Shown in pieces: positions 53,713 to 62,432 of a stretch of DNA of 64,000 nucleotides; the stretch's first letter is position 1, and each line of letters begins with the position of its first letter. Source of the stretch: Parvularcula sp. (GTDB lineage Bacteria; Pseudomonadota; Alphaproteobacteria; Caulobacterales; Parvularculaceae). The translations under genes and the position numbers were made by a program. Where the stretch lies: the NCBI GenBank assembly GCA_002704915.1, contig PAIP01000020.1:1-64000 (forward strand). Direction: 5' to 3'. Below the pieces are notes generated by a model. That model was not told the origin of the DNA, made no database searches, and worked only from the letters and a program-made list of their open reading frames with translations.

Positions 53713-55364
53713 CTTTTCTATCCCGTTTCATGACGGCTGCTCTATTCGCTTTTATCGCTGCATGCGCCCATGCCGCCGACGCCAGCCCGAACACCACCGT
53801 AATAAATGCGCCTGCAGGCTCCATTAGAGGCGTGAAGCGGGACGGCGTTCAATCCTTCAAAGGCATTCCTTATGCGGCGGCGCCAATCGGCGAGTTGCGC
53901 TGGAAACGGCCTGCGGCGGCGGCGGGCTGGGAAGGCGTGCTTGACGCAACCGAGTTCGGTCCGGCCTGCATGCAGTTTCGCGCCGACCCCACAAGCATTT
54001 ACGCCGAGAATCTCGATGCGGTCAGCGAAGACTGCCTGTCGCTCAATATCTGGAAGCCGGAAGACGCCGAGAACGCACCGGTGTTCGTCTGGATTCACGG
54101 CGGCGCGTTGCGCGGCGGCGCAAGCAGCATGTCCATATATGACGGCGCAGCGCTCGCCGAACGCGGCGTCATCGTTGTGTCGATCAATTACCGCCTTGGC
54201 GTGTTCGGCTATCTGGCGCATCCGGAACTGAGCGCGGAATCGCCCGACGGCGTTTCCGGGAATTACGGCCTTCTCGATCAAATCGCCGCGCTTGAATGGG
54301 TCCAGCGCAATATCGCAGCCTTTGGCGGCGACCCGGACAATGTGACCATTGCGGGCGAGTCCGCCGGCGCGCTCAGCGTGATGTATCTTATGGCCTCGCC
54401 CCCCGCCCGGGGACTGTTCCATAGAGCAATCGCCCAAAGCGCCTATATGATTTCAACACCCTCGCTGAAAGAAGCGCGCTACGGCATGCCTGCGGCTGAG
54501 GCGGTCGGCGTCTATGTCGCCAGCAAGCTCGGCGCCGATGATATGGCGGCAATGCGCGAGATGGATGCGGATACGCTTTTAAAAAAATCGATCAAAGCGG
54601 GCTATGTCGCCTGGGGAACCGTGGACGGCGTCATTCTGCCCGATGAACTGGTGAACGTCTTCGACCGCGGCGAACAGGCGCCGGTTCCGATCCTTGCGGG
54701 CTTTAACAGCGGAGAAATTCGGTCTCTCCGGGCGCTTCTGCCAAAACCGCCGAAAAACGCCGAAGTTTATGAAACCGAGATCCGCGCGCGCTATGGCGAA
54801 CTGGCCGATGCTTTCCTGGAGCAATATCCGCCCGACGATATTGAAGAAAGCATGCTCGCGACAACGCGAGACGCCATGTATGGTTGGACCGCCGAGCGTC
54901 TTGCCCGCAATCAGACGGAGATCGGCGCAGAGGGCTATCTCTATATTTTCGATCACGGCTATCCAGCCGCAAACCGGCTCGGGCTGCACGCCTTTCACGC
55001 CAGCGAAATTCCCTACATGTTCGGAACCATCGACAACACGACGCCGACCTGGCCGGAAATTCCCAACACTGCTGTTGAGCGGAATTTGTCCGACGCAATG
55101 GTCGGATACTGGTCGTCTTTCGCGCGGGACGGAGCGCCGAGCGCTGAAGGCTATGCGGCCTGGCGCCCCTATTCCTCGGATGAAGCCTATATGTATTTTG
55201 AGGGCGAACCTGAAGGGGGCGCGAGGGATCTGCTTCCGGGCATGTACGAACTGCACGAAAAAGTCATGTGCCGGCGGCGCGCCGCGGGCGACATCGCATG
55301 GAACTGGAATGTCGGCGTCGCCTCGCCGCCTTTGCCGCCGCAGGCGCCGGGGGGCCAATGCTAG
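53709..55364 (+). CDS. Type B carboxylesterase, secreted (second of two)
   Basis: 551 residues. A signal peptide is cleaved near CAHAA/DAS (residue 23-24). The body has GIPYAAAPIGELRW, EDCLSLNIWKP, oxyanion HGG (140-142) and nucleophile S218 (GESAG). The triad histidine lies in LGLHAFHASEIPYMFG, with an acid near NSGEIRSLR. Residue for residue it follows the esterase at 43251, but here without an acceptable lipobox. The ATG at 53709 overlaps the MFS stop, with GGAGG seven bases upstream; a longer frame begins inside the MFS gene. The product acids would pass to the acyl-CoA ligase whose gene overlaps its end. Confidence 0.9.
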   Translation: MTFLSRFMTAALFAFIAACAHAADASPNTTVINAPAGSIRGVKRDGVQSFKGIPYAAAPIGELRWKRPAAAAGWEGVLDATEFGPACMQFRADPTSIYAENLDAVSEDCLSLNIWKPEDAENAPVFVWIHGGALRGGASSMSIYDGAALAERGVIVVSINYRLGVFGYLAHPELSAESPDGVSGNYGLLDQIAALEWVQRNIAAFGGDPDNVTIAGESAGALSVMYLMASPPARGLFHRAIAQSAYMISTPSLKEARYGMPAAEAVGVYVASKLGADDMAAMREMDADTLLKKSIKAGYVAWGTVDGVILPDELVNVFDRGEQAPVPILAGFNSGEIRSLRALLPKPPKNAEVYETEIRARYGELADAFLEQYPPDDIEESMLATTRDAMYGWTAERLARNQTEIGAEGYLYIFDHGYPAANRLGLHAFHASEIPYMFGTIDNTTPTWPEIPNTAVERNLSDAMVGYWSSFARDGAPSAEGYAAWRPYSSDEAYMYFEGEPEGGARDLLPGMYELHEKVMCRRRAAGDIAWNWNVGVASPPLPPQAPGGQC

Positions 55365-56950
55365 ACGGCGCCATGCAGCCTTATGCGCTGACGCTCAACA
55401 AATTTCTCGACCACGCCGCAAAATGGCATCCGGACGTAGAGGTTGTAACCGCGCGTGAAGACGGCGAGCCCGATCGCGTTTCCTATGCGAAGCTGAAAAC
55501 ACGCGCACAGCGCGTTTCCGCTGCTCTCGCCAAACTCGGCGTTAAATTCGGCGACCGGGTGGCGACTCTTGCCTGGAATACGCAGGCACATGTCGAGGCC
55601 TGGTACGCGATCATGGGCATGGGCGCGATATGCCACACGCTCAATCCGCGCCTGACCGCTGCTCAGATCGCCGTCATGGTCAGACAATCGGAACCAAGTG
55701 TCCTGATCATCAGCGCCGACCTTGCTCAACTCGCAAATGCGATAGCCGAACAGGCGCCGTCTCTTTCAACAATTCTGATTATCGACGACGCGCTACCTTG
55801 CGGAGAGGCAGGCATACATGCTGTGTCGGCGGAGACGCTTGAATCATTGATCCAGGATGAAGACGGCGAGATCCCCTGGGGCCAGTTCGACGAAAAGACG
55901 CCCTCCGGCCTGTGTTTTACGTCGGGCACGACAGGCTCGCCCAAGGGCGTCACCTACACACACCGATCAGGCTATCTTCATACCATGCGCCAGCTTCAGG
56001 CGGATGTGATGGGTGTAACGTCAGAAGATTCCATCCTGACCGTCGTACCCATGTTTCACGCCAATGCCTGGGGTCTTCCTTTCGCCGCGCCAGCCGCAGG
56101 CGCGAAGCTGGTGCTGCCGGGACGACGCAACGACGGCGGAAGCCTCGCGCGATTGATCAGATCTGAAAATGCGACGATTGCTGTTGGCGTCCCGACCGTC
56201 TGGCTCAGCCTGGTCGAACATGTTGAAGCGAGCGGTGAAGACGTCCCGTCTTTGCAACGCATCATGGTTGGCGGTTCACCGCTTGCGCCCGCGCTGATGG
56301 ACAGATTGGAAAGCAGCCTCGGCGTGACCGTTCAGACAAGTTGGGGGATGACGGAAATGTCGCCTCTGGGCGTCAGCGCACCGCCCTGTGCAAGCTCAAG
56401 AAACGCGTCTCACTCCGGCCGCCCGGCTGTCGGCGTCGATCTCCTCTTAACTGATGCGCACGGCGCGCCCCTCCCCGAACAAAGGAATGCCGAGGGCCGG
56501 CTGCATGTGCGCGGGCCGGCAGTCATTGACCGTTATTTCGGTCAGGAGCAGCGCGCCACAGACGCCGACGGATGGTTCGACACCGGCGACCTTGCGCGAA
56601 TCGATGATCGCGGGAATCTCAGCATTACCGGCCGCGCCAAGGACCTCATCAAGTCCGGCGGCGAGTGGATCAATCCCGCTGAAATCGAAGCTATTGTGGG
56701 GGCGTTGCCCCAGGTTTTGCAGGCGGCGGTCATCGGCCGCGCCGATCTGAAATGGGGCGAGCGGCCGATCCTCTTTGTAGAATTGCGGGAATCGTCCTCG
56801 ATCAGCGATGAGGAGCTGATGGAGCCCCTACGCGGGCGTGTCGCACCTTGGTGGATTCCCGATGAAGTGGTCCGCCTGCAAAACATGCCCGTCGGCACGA
56901 CGGGAAAAATTGACAAAATACGCCTGAGAGCGGAATACGGGGAAGCATGA
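55358..56950 (+). CDS. Long/medium-chain acyl-CoA synthetase
   Basis: 530 residues, a complete adenylate-forming enzyme: FTSGTTGSPKGVTYTH, SWGMTEMSPLG (A5), WFDTGDLARID, GRAKDLIKSGGEWINPAEIE (A8) and the last motif KIDKIRLR. The N-terminus PYALTLNKFLDHAAKWHPDVEVVTA resembles bacterial medium/long-chain fatty-acid CoA ligases. The ATG at 55358 overlaps the esterase stop (ATGCTAG) and gives the family-like start; a frame beginning inside the esterase is not supported. It activates the acid released by the esterase in the same operon, as inferred from order. Confidence 0.92.
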   Translation: MLDGAMQPYALTLNKFLDHAAKWHPDVEVVTAREDGEPDRVSYAKLKTRAQRVSAALAKLGVKFGDRVATLAWNTQAHVEAWYAIMGMGAICHTLNPRLTAAQIAVMVRQSEPSVLIISADLAQLANAIAEQAPSLSTILIIDDALPCGEAGIHAVSAETLESLIQDEDGEIPWGQFDEKTPSGLCFTSGTTGSPKGVTYTHRSGYLHTMRQLQADVMGVTSEDSILTVVPMFHANAWGLPFAAPAAGAKLVLPGRRNDGGSLARLIRSENATIAVGVPTVWLSLVEHVEASGEDVPSLQRIMVGGSPLAPALMDRLESSLGVTVQTSWGMTEMSPLGVSAPPCASSRNASHSGRPAVGVDLLLTDAHGAPLPEQRNAEGRLHVRGPAVIDRYFGQEQRATDADGWFDTGDLARIDDRGNLSITGRAKDLIKSGGEWINPAEIEAIVGALPQVLQAAVIGRADLKWGERPILFVELRESSSISDEELMEPLRGRVAPWWIPDEVVRLQNMPVGTTGKIDKIRLRAEYGEA

Positions 56951-56967
56951 CCTGAAAAGACGGGGCG

Positions 56968-56993
56968 CCTCCGGCGTTCCTCATCTACGGAGG
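56968..56993 (+). promoter_or_regulatory. Hairpin hiding the ribosome-binding site of the second TetR gene
   Basis: CCTCCG at 56968-56973 is complementary to CGGAGG at 56988-56993, which contains the Shine-Dalgarno sequence of the TTG-started TetR gene, separated by a 14-base loop. It could lower translation or act after the ligase stop. Confidence 0.4.
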
Positions 56994-57001
56994 AAATCGT
57001 T

Positions 57002-57703
57002 TTGCCGCCTGCCGCAAGATCCAGACGCAAGAACACGACAAAAGCGGAACAACGGGCCGAGACGGTTGAACAAATTCTCGATACTGCAGAACAGCTTTTT
57101 TCAAAGCGCGGATTTTATGGCGTTACCTTGAAAGACGTCGCCAAGGGCGTCGGCGTCCATCACACCCTGATGCACTATTATTTCGGCGACAAGAAACAGC
57201 TTTTTGACGCCGTCTTCGAGCGCCGCGCGCCCGTTTCGGCTGAACGGCGGATGAAGGCTCTGGATGACTATGAAAAGAAGGTAAAAGACAAGCCGACCGT
57301 GGAAGGCGCCCTGCACGCTTTTCTCGATACAGATTTCGACCTTTATATTGAGGGTGGAGACGAATGGAAAAATGGTCTTGCCCTCACCGCCCAGATCGCA
57401 AACAGCCCGGAATGGGGTACGGAAATCATGGGCAAACATTTTGACCCAGTGGTTTTGCGTTTGATCGACATTCTGAAAAAAGCGCTTCCGGACTGTCCCG
57501 AAGAGGATATTTATTGGGGGTATCACTTCGTCACCGGCGCGTTGATGCTGTCGCTTGCACGCACCGGCCGCATCGACAAATTGTCTGGCGGGCTGTGCAA
57601 ATCGGACGACCTTCCCGCCGTAAAACAACGTATGGCGAAATTTATGGCGGCGGGGTTTCAATCCATTTGCCAAGACCGGAAAGCGCAGAACCGAAGTCAG
57701 TAG
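57002..57703 (+). CDS. TetR family regulator (TTG start), twin of the one at 49018
   Basis: 233 residues. Helix-turn-helix TLKDVAKGVGVHHTLMHYYFGDKKQLFDAVF; ligand domain with DLYIEGGDEW, YWGYHFVTGALMLSLARTGRIDKLSGG. Aligned with the other twin it differs mainly at the ends and in the pocket. A strong GGAGG eight bases before the TTG supports this start. It closes the forward operon, 51 bp after the acyl-CoA ligase. The nearly identical recognition helices predict the same operator class, while pocket differences suggest different or graded ligands. Confidence 0.9.
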   Translation: MPPAARSRRKNTTKAEQRAETVEQILDTAEQLFSKRGFYGVTLKDVAKGVGVHHTLMHYYFGDKKQLFDAVFERRAPVSAERRMKALDDYEKKVKDKPTVEGALHAFLDTDFDLYIEGGDEWKNGLALTAQIANSPEWGTEIMGKHFDPVVLRLIDILKKALPDCPEEDIYWGYHFVTGALMLSLARTGRIDKLSGGLCKSDDLPAVKQRMAKFMAAGFQSICQDRKAQNRSQ

Positions 57704-58006
57704 TTCGCAGATGCGCAATGCTTGGATTTCGCTAACTTTTTGTTGATATAGCTGAACCGACGGTTAATCGGGCAATCAAAACCACTTCATTCCTCGAAAG
57801 CAGCATCTTTCTGCTATAATCAAGTAACTTATATACAGCGCGATCATCACGATACGAACCGTTCAGATTTCTTACATTTTCGTGTGACTGCTGGTTTCCT
57901 GCTCTTATCAGGGTAGCGCTGCATTTATCGTTCGCATTCCACAATGCGTAATTAGAACTCGTTTACCAGGGAGTGATATTGTAACCACCAAGATGCCTAC
58001 GGGGGA

Positions 58007-59044
58007 ATGATGACGACCAATAAGGAAATCTCGCAGAAAGTTCTGCGAAAGCTGAACATGTGGGAAATTGATCCCACGCCTGAAAAATATGCGCTGTTGT
58101 TCGATCATTACAGCGGCGCCAACCCGGCTTTGTCTGCAGCCATGGAAAGCCAGTTCGCTGGAGGGACAAACCCCACAAGCAAACAGCTTGAGCGACTATA
58201 CGCCAGATTTCTGGCCGACTATTCCAATGACAATGACGAGCTTGAGAACCTCGCCAAATCGCTCGTGGTTCAGTCTTCCGGCCTGCAGGGCCTGGCGCAC
58301 GCCCTCAGCTCATCGGCGAGTTCATTTGGCGCGGATATCCAGGCCGAAGTTGCAGGCGTTACCGACCTATCGGAATCAGACTGTGACGTTGGAGAAGTCA
58401 TCAACAACCTGGTTGAACTCACCAAACGAACCGTTCAACAGAATAAAATGCTGGAACGCAAACTTGACGCCGCCATTGAGGATATCGGCGAGCTGCATGA
58501 CACGCTGAAGCGGGCTGAGGAGCACGCGCAAACCGATTTTCTCACAAAACTGCCGAACCGGCGCAAATTCGACGAGTTTCTAAGGGATAAAATTGAGGAT
58601 TCGGCGTCGGATAATGAGCCTTTGTCTCTCATCGTCGGAGACGTCGACCATTTCAAAGTGTTCAATGACAAATACGGTCACAAGGTCGGGGATCAAGTCC
58701 TTGTGCTTGTCAGTAATATCCTCAGGAAAAATATCAAAGGAAAAGATCTAGCCGCGCGTTATGGCGGGGAAGAATTTGTGATTGCATTGCCAAATACAAC
58801 CCTCGATCAGGCCGCTGCTCTGGCTGAACACATTCGGCGGGAAATCGCCAATCGTCCGCTTGCGCTCAGAAAATCCAACAAGGAAATCGGCAATGTCACC
58901 ATCTCGTTTGGCGTGGCCGAATGGTCAGCCGGTGAATCGGAAGACGCCCTTTTTGAAGCCGCGGACGCCGCCTTGTACGACGCAAAATCCGGCGGAAGAA
59001 ATAAAGTCGCGAAAGCGGCGCTTCGCATGAGCCAAAGCGCCTGA
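58007..59044 (+). CDS. Diguanylate cyclase (GGDEF domain)
   Basis: 345 residues. The N-terminal part (1-175) is helical and has no transmembrane segment, ending in a coiled coil (QNKMLERKLDAAIEDIGELHDTLKRAEEHA). The GGDEF domain is at about 177-335, with the metal-binding D222/D224 region (GDVDHFKVFN), the active GGEEF signature (253-257) and the usual DAALYDAKSGGRN end. It makes cyclic di-GMP from two GTP in the cytosol. The inhibitory RxxD site is replaced by KGKD (244-247), so product inhibition may be lost. The N-terminal domain likely controls dimerisation. ATG codons at 58007 and 58010 are both possible. The 303-bp gap before it (57704-58006) contains no gene. Confidence 0.92.
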   Translation: MMTTNKEISQKVLRKLNMWEIDPTPEKYALLFDHYSGANPALSAAMESQFAGGTNPTSKQLERLYARFLADYSNDNDELENLAKSLVVQSSGLQGLAHALSSSASSFGADIQAEVAGVTDLSESDCDVGEVINNLVELTKRTVQQNKMLERKLDAAIEDIGELHDTLKRAEEHAQTDFLTKLPNRRKFDEFLRDKIEDSASDNEPLSLIVGDVDHFKVFNDKYGHKVGDQVLVLVSNILRKNIKGKDLAARYGGEEFVIALPNTTLDQAAALAEHIRREIANRPLALRKSNKEIGNVTISFGVAEWSAGESEDALFEAADAALYDAKSGGRNKVAKAALRMSQSA

Positions 59045-59118
59045 TAGTCAAATCTATTCAGGAACCGACCGGCTCTAAAATCTTTAACGCCGGCCGAAAA
59101 TAAGCAAAGGCTCGCCGT

Positions 59119-60459
59119 TCATGCTTTATGCATGTAAACAGCGCGTTCATGAGAAAAGGCCTTGAAACCGAAATATCCGTGATAGCTGCCGATGCCGCTA
59201 TGATTGACACCGCCGAAGGGCAGTTTGTTTTCCAGATAATGAGAGAACACGCCATTGACGGTTACGCCGCCCGATGACGTGCGGGTCAACACCTTCTCCA
59301 CCATCTCCTGATCCTTGCTATAGATATACAACGCCAGCGGCTTATCGCGCGCCTCGATATAGCCAATCACCTCATCGAGGGACTCATAGGTCATCACAGG
59401 AATGACAGGCGCGAAAATTTCGTCCTGCATGATTTTCATCTGCGGGGTTACATCCGTCAGCATCGTCGGGTGAACCGTGAGATCGCTCTCCTCGAACTCT
59501 CCGCCCGCAGCGACAGTCGCTCCCTTCGCCACCGCATCGTCGAACATGCCTTTAACGCGCTCAAAATTCCTTTTGTTCACAATCTGCGCAATATTTTCCT
59601 TCTGAAGCTTTCCGTCGGCATAGAGATTTTCCTTTACGCGAGCGGCAAAGCCCTTCGCCAGGGCGTCTTTTTTATCTTCCTTGACGAAGACATAGTCGGG
59701 AGAAATGCACGCCTGACCGCCATTGAACTGCTTGGCCTGTGCGAGATCCGCAGCCACCTTGTCGATATCGGCGCCTTCGTCCACAACCACCGGGGACTTG
59801 CCGCCGAGCTCCAGCGTCACGCTCGACAGATTTTTAGCCGCCGCGTTCATGACGATCTTTCCAACGCGGGGCGAACCCGTGAAAAAGATGTGATTGAATG
59901 GAAGCTCCAGAAGAGCCTCTGCTACTGAAACCTCGCCTTCAAACAGCGCCACTTCGTTTTCGTCGAAGACGGACCGGACGATTTTGCCCGCCATGGCTGC
60001 GGTCGCCGGGCAAAGGTCAGTCAGCTTCACCATGGCGCAGTTGCCAGCCGCAATTGCCGCGGCAAGCGGACCGAAGGTCAGCCCCAAAGGAAAATTCCAA
60101 GGCCCTAGAATCAAACACACGCCGCGCGCCTCATAAACGATCTTCGCCTTGTCATCGGGATTCGCCGAGGGCTGGACAATGGCGGGCTTCATCCATTCCT
60201 CAAGATTGTCGATATTGAGCTGAATATTACCCATAACGCCGCCGACTTCTGTCATGCGAATTTCGGCTTCCGGCTTGCGCGTGTCGGACTGAACTGCTGC
60301 GACAATGTCATCGGCATGCGCCTCAACGGCAGCCTTCAGTTTGGTCAACTTCTCTTTGCGTTGCTCTGCGGTGGAGGCTTTCACATTCCATTGGTTTTCG
60401 GTCTGCAGCTCAAAGATCCGCTGGAGTTCTTGCGTCGTGGTCTGAGGTGCGCCTGTCAT
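59119..60459 (-). CDS. Class 3 (coniferyl-type) aldehyde dehydrogenase
   Basis: 446 residues, typical of the ALDH3/coniferyl-aldehyde dehydrogenase branch, which lacks the N-terminal extra residues of other ALDHs. Visible features are LILGPWNFPLGLTFGPLAAAIAAGN, the glycine turn FTGSPRVGK, the general base in LELGGKSPVV, and the nucleophile in GGQACISPDYVFV. It also has the C-terminal NGVFSHYLENKLPFGGVNHSGIGSYHG. It oxidises aldehydes, perhaps aromatic or lipid-derived, with NAD(P). It stands alone between the GGDEF gene and glk, so context gives no substrate. The hydrophobic anchor seen in some fatty-aldehyde enzymes is absent. Confidence 0.88.
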   Translation of the reverse strand: MTGAPQTTTQELQRIFELQTENQWNVKASTAEQRKEKLTKLKAAVEAHADDIVAAVQSDTRKPEAEIRMTEVGGVMGNIQLNIDNLEEWMKPAIVQPSANPDDKAKIVYEARGVCLILGPWNFPLGLTFGPLAAAIAAGNCAMVKLTDLCPATAAMAGKIVRSVFDENEVALFEGEVSVAEALLELPFNHIFFTGSPRVGKIVMNAAAKNLSSVTLELGGKSPVVVDEGADIDKVAADLAQAKQFNGGQACISPDYVFVKEDKKDALAKGFAARVKENLYADGKLQKENIAQIVNKRNFERVKGMFDDAVAKGATVAAGGEFEESDLTVHPTMLTDVTPQMKIMQDEIFAPVIPVMTYESLDEVIGYIEARDKPLALYIYSKDQEMVEKVLTRTSSGGVTVNGVFSHYLENKLPFGGVNHSGIGSYHGYFGFKAFSHERAVYMHKA

Positions 60460-60623
60460 GAAAGCCTTCCTGTTCCAAATTGCTATTGCGGGCTAGTAAC
60501 TCGATATCTAAAGGGAAAATTTAACCCGTTGAACTCATTTGCATCAATCCTTCACTGGAGCGCTATTTTCAGTTCAGTTGGCGCAAGACGGCGCGCCAGA
60601 AAGCGCGGAGCTGAGCCGCTCGG

Positions 60624-61574
60624 CTATGTCCGCGCCATAACCGCCGCCCCGACAAGGGCGGCGCCATCTGTCACAATCACGCGAACCGGCACGTCTGCGA
60701 GATAGTCGCGCATGCGGCCCTTTGCGAGAAACTGCACGGTAAAGGCGCTTTTTAAAAAGAAGTCGCGGATCTGCGGAAGAATACCGCCGCCGAGCACAAC
60801 GCCGCCACGCGCGCCCGTGGCGAGAGCCGCATCGCCTGCCGCGCGTCCTAGAAGGGAACAGAAAAGGTTCAGAGTCTTTTGCGCTGGTCCATCACCGTTT
60901 ATTGCCGCTTCAGTGATTTTGTCAGCCTCGATCGGCGTAAAGGATGCTCCGTCGATGGCGCATAACGCCCTGTGCAGATTGACAAGCCCACGCCCGGAAA
61001 GAATGCGTTCCGCAGAGACGCGATCATGATCGCGCAGAATGAATTTCATAATAGCGATCTCTTCATCGCTTTGCGGCGCAAATCCTACATGTCCTCCTTC
61101 GGTGGGAATGACACGCACCTTTCCTTCGAATGGAACGATCAAGGCCTGACCAAGTCCCGTCCCCGGTCCCATGACCAGAATCGGAGCCACTGGATCGCCT
61201 TCGCCCGGTTTGACGTCGAGAAAGTTCTCCTTGCCGAGAGCCGGCACGCCGGCAGCCAAGGCTTCAAAGTCGTTGACCACGTGAAACTGCTCCACGCCCA
61301 GAGTCCTTTTCATGTCGGCGACATCCAAGACCCATGGTGAATTGGTGAAATCCACGATTTCAGCAGTCACCGGTCCCGCTACAGCGAAACAGGCTGAAGC
61401 GGGCGCTGCGGCGGCCGCTTCCAGATAGGCGCCGGCGGCGTCACGAAGCGTCTCAAAATCTTCGGCGCGAAATTTTTTTACCTGACGAACAGAGACGGCG
61501 CCGTTATCCCGTTCAGCCAAAGCGAACCGAGCATTCGTGCCGCCAATATCCGCCACCAGAATAAGTTCCGCCAT
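60624..61574 (-). CDS. glk: Glucokinase
   Basis: 316 residues of the bacterial glucokinase (non-ROK) family. The start LILVADIGGTNARFALAE carries the first phosphate loop. Further on, LEAAAAAPASACFAVAGPV, NFEAL-like (NDFEALAAGVPAL) with the catalytic aspartate, VMGPGTGLGQALIV and PTEGGHVGF follow the E. coli enzyme closely. It phosphorylates glucose to glucose-6-phosphate in the cytosol using ATP. It is shorter than the E. coli protein by a few residues only. Flanked by a separate ALDH and a PilZ gene, with no visible operon partners. Function is secure; specificity for glucose is assumed from the family. Confidence 0.92.
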   Translation of the reverse strand: MAELILVADIGGTNARFALAERDNGAVSVRQVKKFRAEDFETLRDAAGAYLEAAAAAPASACFAVAGPVTAEIVDFTNSPWVLDVADMKRTLGVEQFHVVNDFEALAAGVPALGKENFLDVKPGEGDPVAPILVMGPGTGLGQALIVPFEGKVRVIPTEGGHVGFAPQSDEEIAIMKFILRDHDRVSAERILSGRGLVNLHRALCAIDGASFTPIEADKITEAAINGDGPAQKTLNLFCSLLGRAAGDAALATGARGGVVLGGGILPQIRDFFLKSAFTVQFLAKGRMRDYLADVPVRVIVTDGAALVGAAVMART

Positions 61575-61654
61575 GGTGATGATCCGCTCGCTGCACCCTG
61601 CAAACCGGGCGGAGCCAGCATATCACAATTACCCGGAGGTTCGACCGGCAGAGG

Positions 61655-61990
61655 CTACTCAAAGGCGAGTCCGGCTTCCCTCTCCTCTTGCCAGACAAGC
61701 CGCACAGGCGCCGGCGCGGCATAACCGTCAATTACCAGTCGGAAACGCTCAGGCAGCGCGATAGCCCCTTCGAGAGCGATCATGGCGCCATCGTCTCTGA
61801 TATTTTTGACGATGCATTTGATCTCAGTATCCAAAACCGTCAGGACGAGGCCGAATTTGAACACATTACACCGCTCAGCCGCCCGCTCTCCTGGCGCCTC
61901 TGGCGGAAGATTTCTGATGCTGACCGGCGCGGCCGTTTTGATGGCCTTTAAACGGCGCACAACCTCGCCGTCAGGTGTGCTCTTGGACAT
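61655..61990 (-). CDS. PilZ domain protein (cyclic di-GMP receptor type)
   Basis: 111 residues. From about residue 38 a small beta-barrel is seen: RCNVFKFGLVLTVLDTEIKCIVKNIRDDGAMIALEGAIALPERFRLVIDGY. Here NIRDDGAMI is the D/NxSxxG-like motif and the last strand ends with RLVWQEEREAGLAFE. The RxxxR stretch at the front is poorly conserved (RAAERC), so cyclic di-GMP binding is possible but not assured. It could respond to the diguanylate cyclase at 58007, but they are separated by two unrelated genes. Confidence 0.75.
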   Translation of the reverse strand: MSKSTPDGEVVRRLKAIKTAAPVSIRNLPPEAPGERAAERCNVFKFGLVLTVLDTEIKCIVKNIRDDGAMIALEGAIALPERFRLVIDGYAAPAPVRLVWQEEREAGLAFE

Positions 61991-62072
61991 GCGCGCGGAC
62001 GTAACGCCGCCCGCGCGGCCATGCCTTAACTCAGGTTAAGTCGCATTGTCAGATGTCGCGACCCACCTTCTA

Positions 62073-62246
62073 TTATTCAGCGGACTCTTTCAGCTTATTC
62101 GTCGCGGCGTCTGCGGCCGCCGTAATCGCGTCACCGGCTTTACCCAGCATGCTGTCTTCACCGTGATGAGCGGCGGCGACTTCCCCTAAGGCAAGTCCTG
62201 CTGTCGCGAGAATTAACACGGCCGCCATTACCCTGTTGCCAACCAT
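62073..62246 (-). CDS. Small exported alanine-rich peptide, unknown
   Basis: 57 residues starting at the ATG with AGGAG eight bases upstream; a longer frame from 62345 lacks this support. A signal-peptide-like start (VMAAVLILATAGLALGEVAAA) is followed by a short helical tail (KAGDAITAAADAATNKLKE). This is common for small envelope proteins such as entericidin-type or amphipathic helix peptides, but no lipobox is present, so no family is claimed. It sits alone between the PilZ gene and the parC terminator. Confidence 0.55.
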   Translation of the reverse strand: MVGNRVMAAVLILATAGLALGEVAAAHHGEDSMLGKAGDAITAAADAATNKLKESAE

Positions 62247-62350
62247 TGGAGCACTCCTTCGTGGACAGCGGATTGAGACGCCGCTGCGCATCGCGCGAGA
62301 AGTCCCGCGCGCGCAATAGATTTGCCGCCTTTGAAAATTTTCCAAGAGGA

Positions 62351-62395
62351 CAAAAACGCCCAGATAGAAAATAACACTTAATCGCTATCCGGGCG
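62351..62395 (-). terminator. Rho-independent terminator of parC
   Basis: CGCCC and GATAG (62357-62367) pair with CTATC and GGGCG (62385-62395), leaving one internal mismatch. On the reverse strand the hairpin is followed by TTTTT. It lies about 40-80 bp downstream of the parC stop. A smaller palindrome GTTCCTATGGGAAC sits at 62404-62417. Confidence 0.75.
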
Positions 62396-62432
62396 CAATA
62401 ATCGTTCCTATGGGAACTATTTTATCAATCTT

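Noticed and set aside
57993..58010. Mini-frame MPTGE ending on the GGDEF start
   Set aside because: It has no ribosome-binding site, and five codons give no basis for a leader peptide claim.
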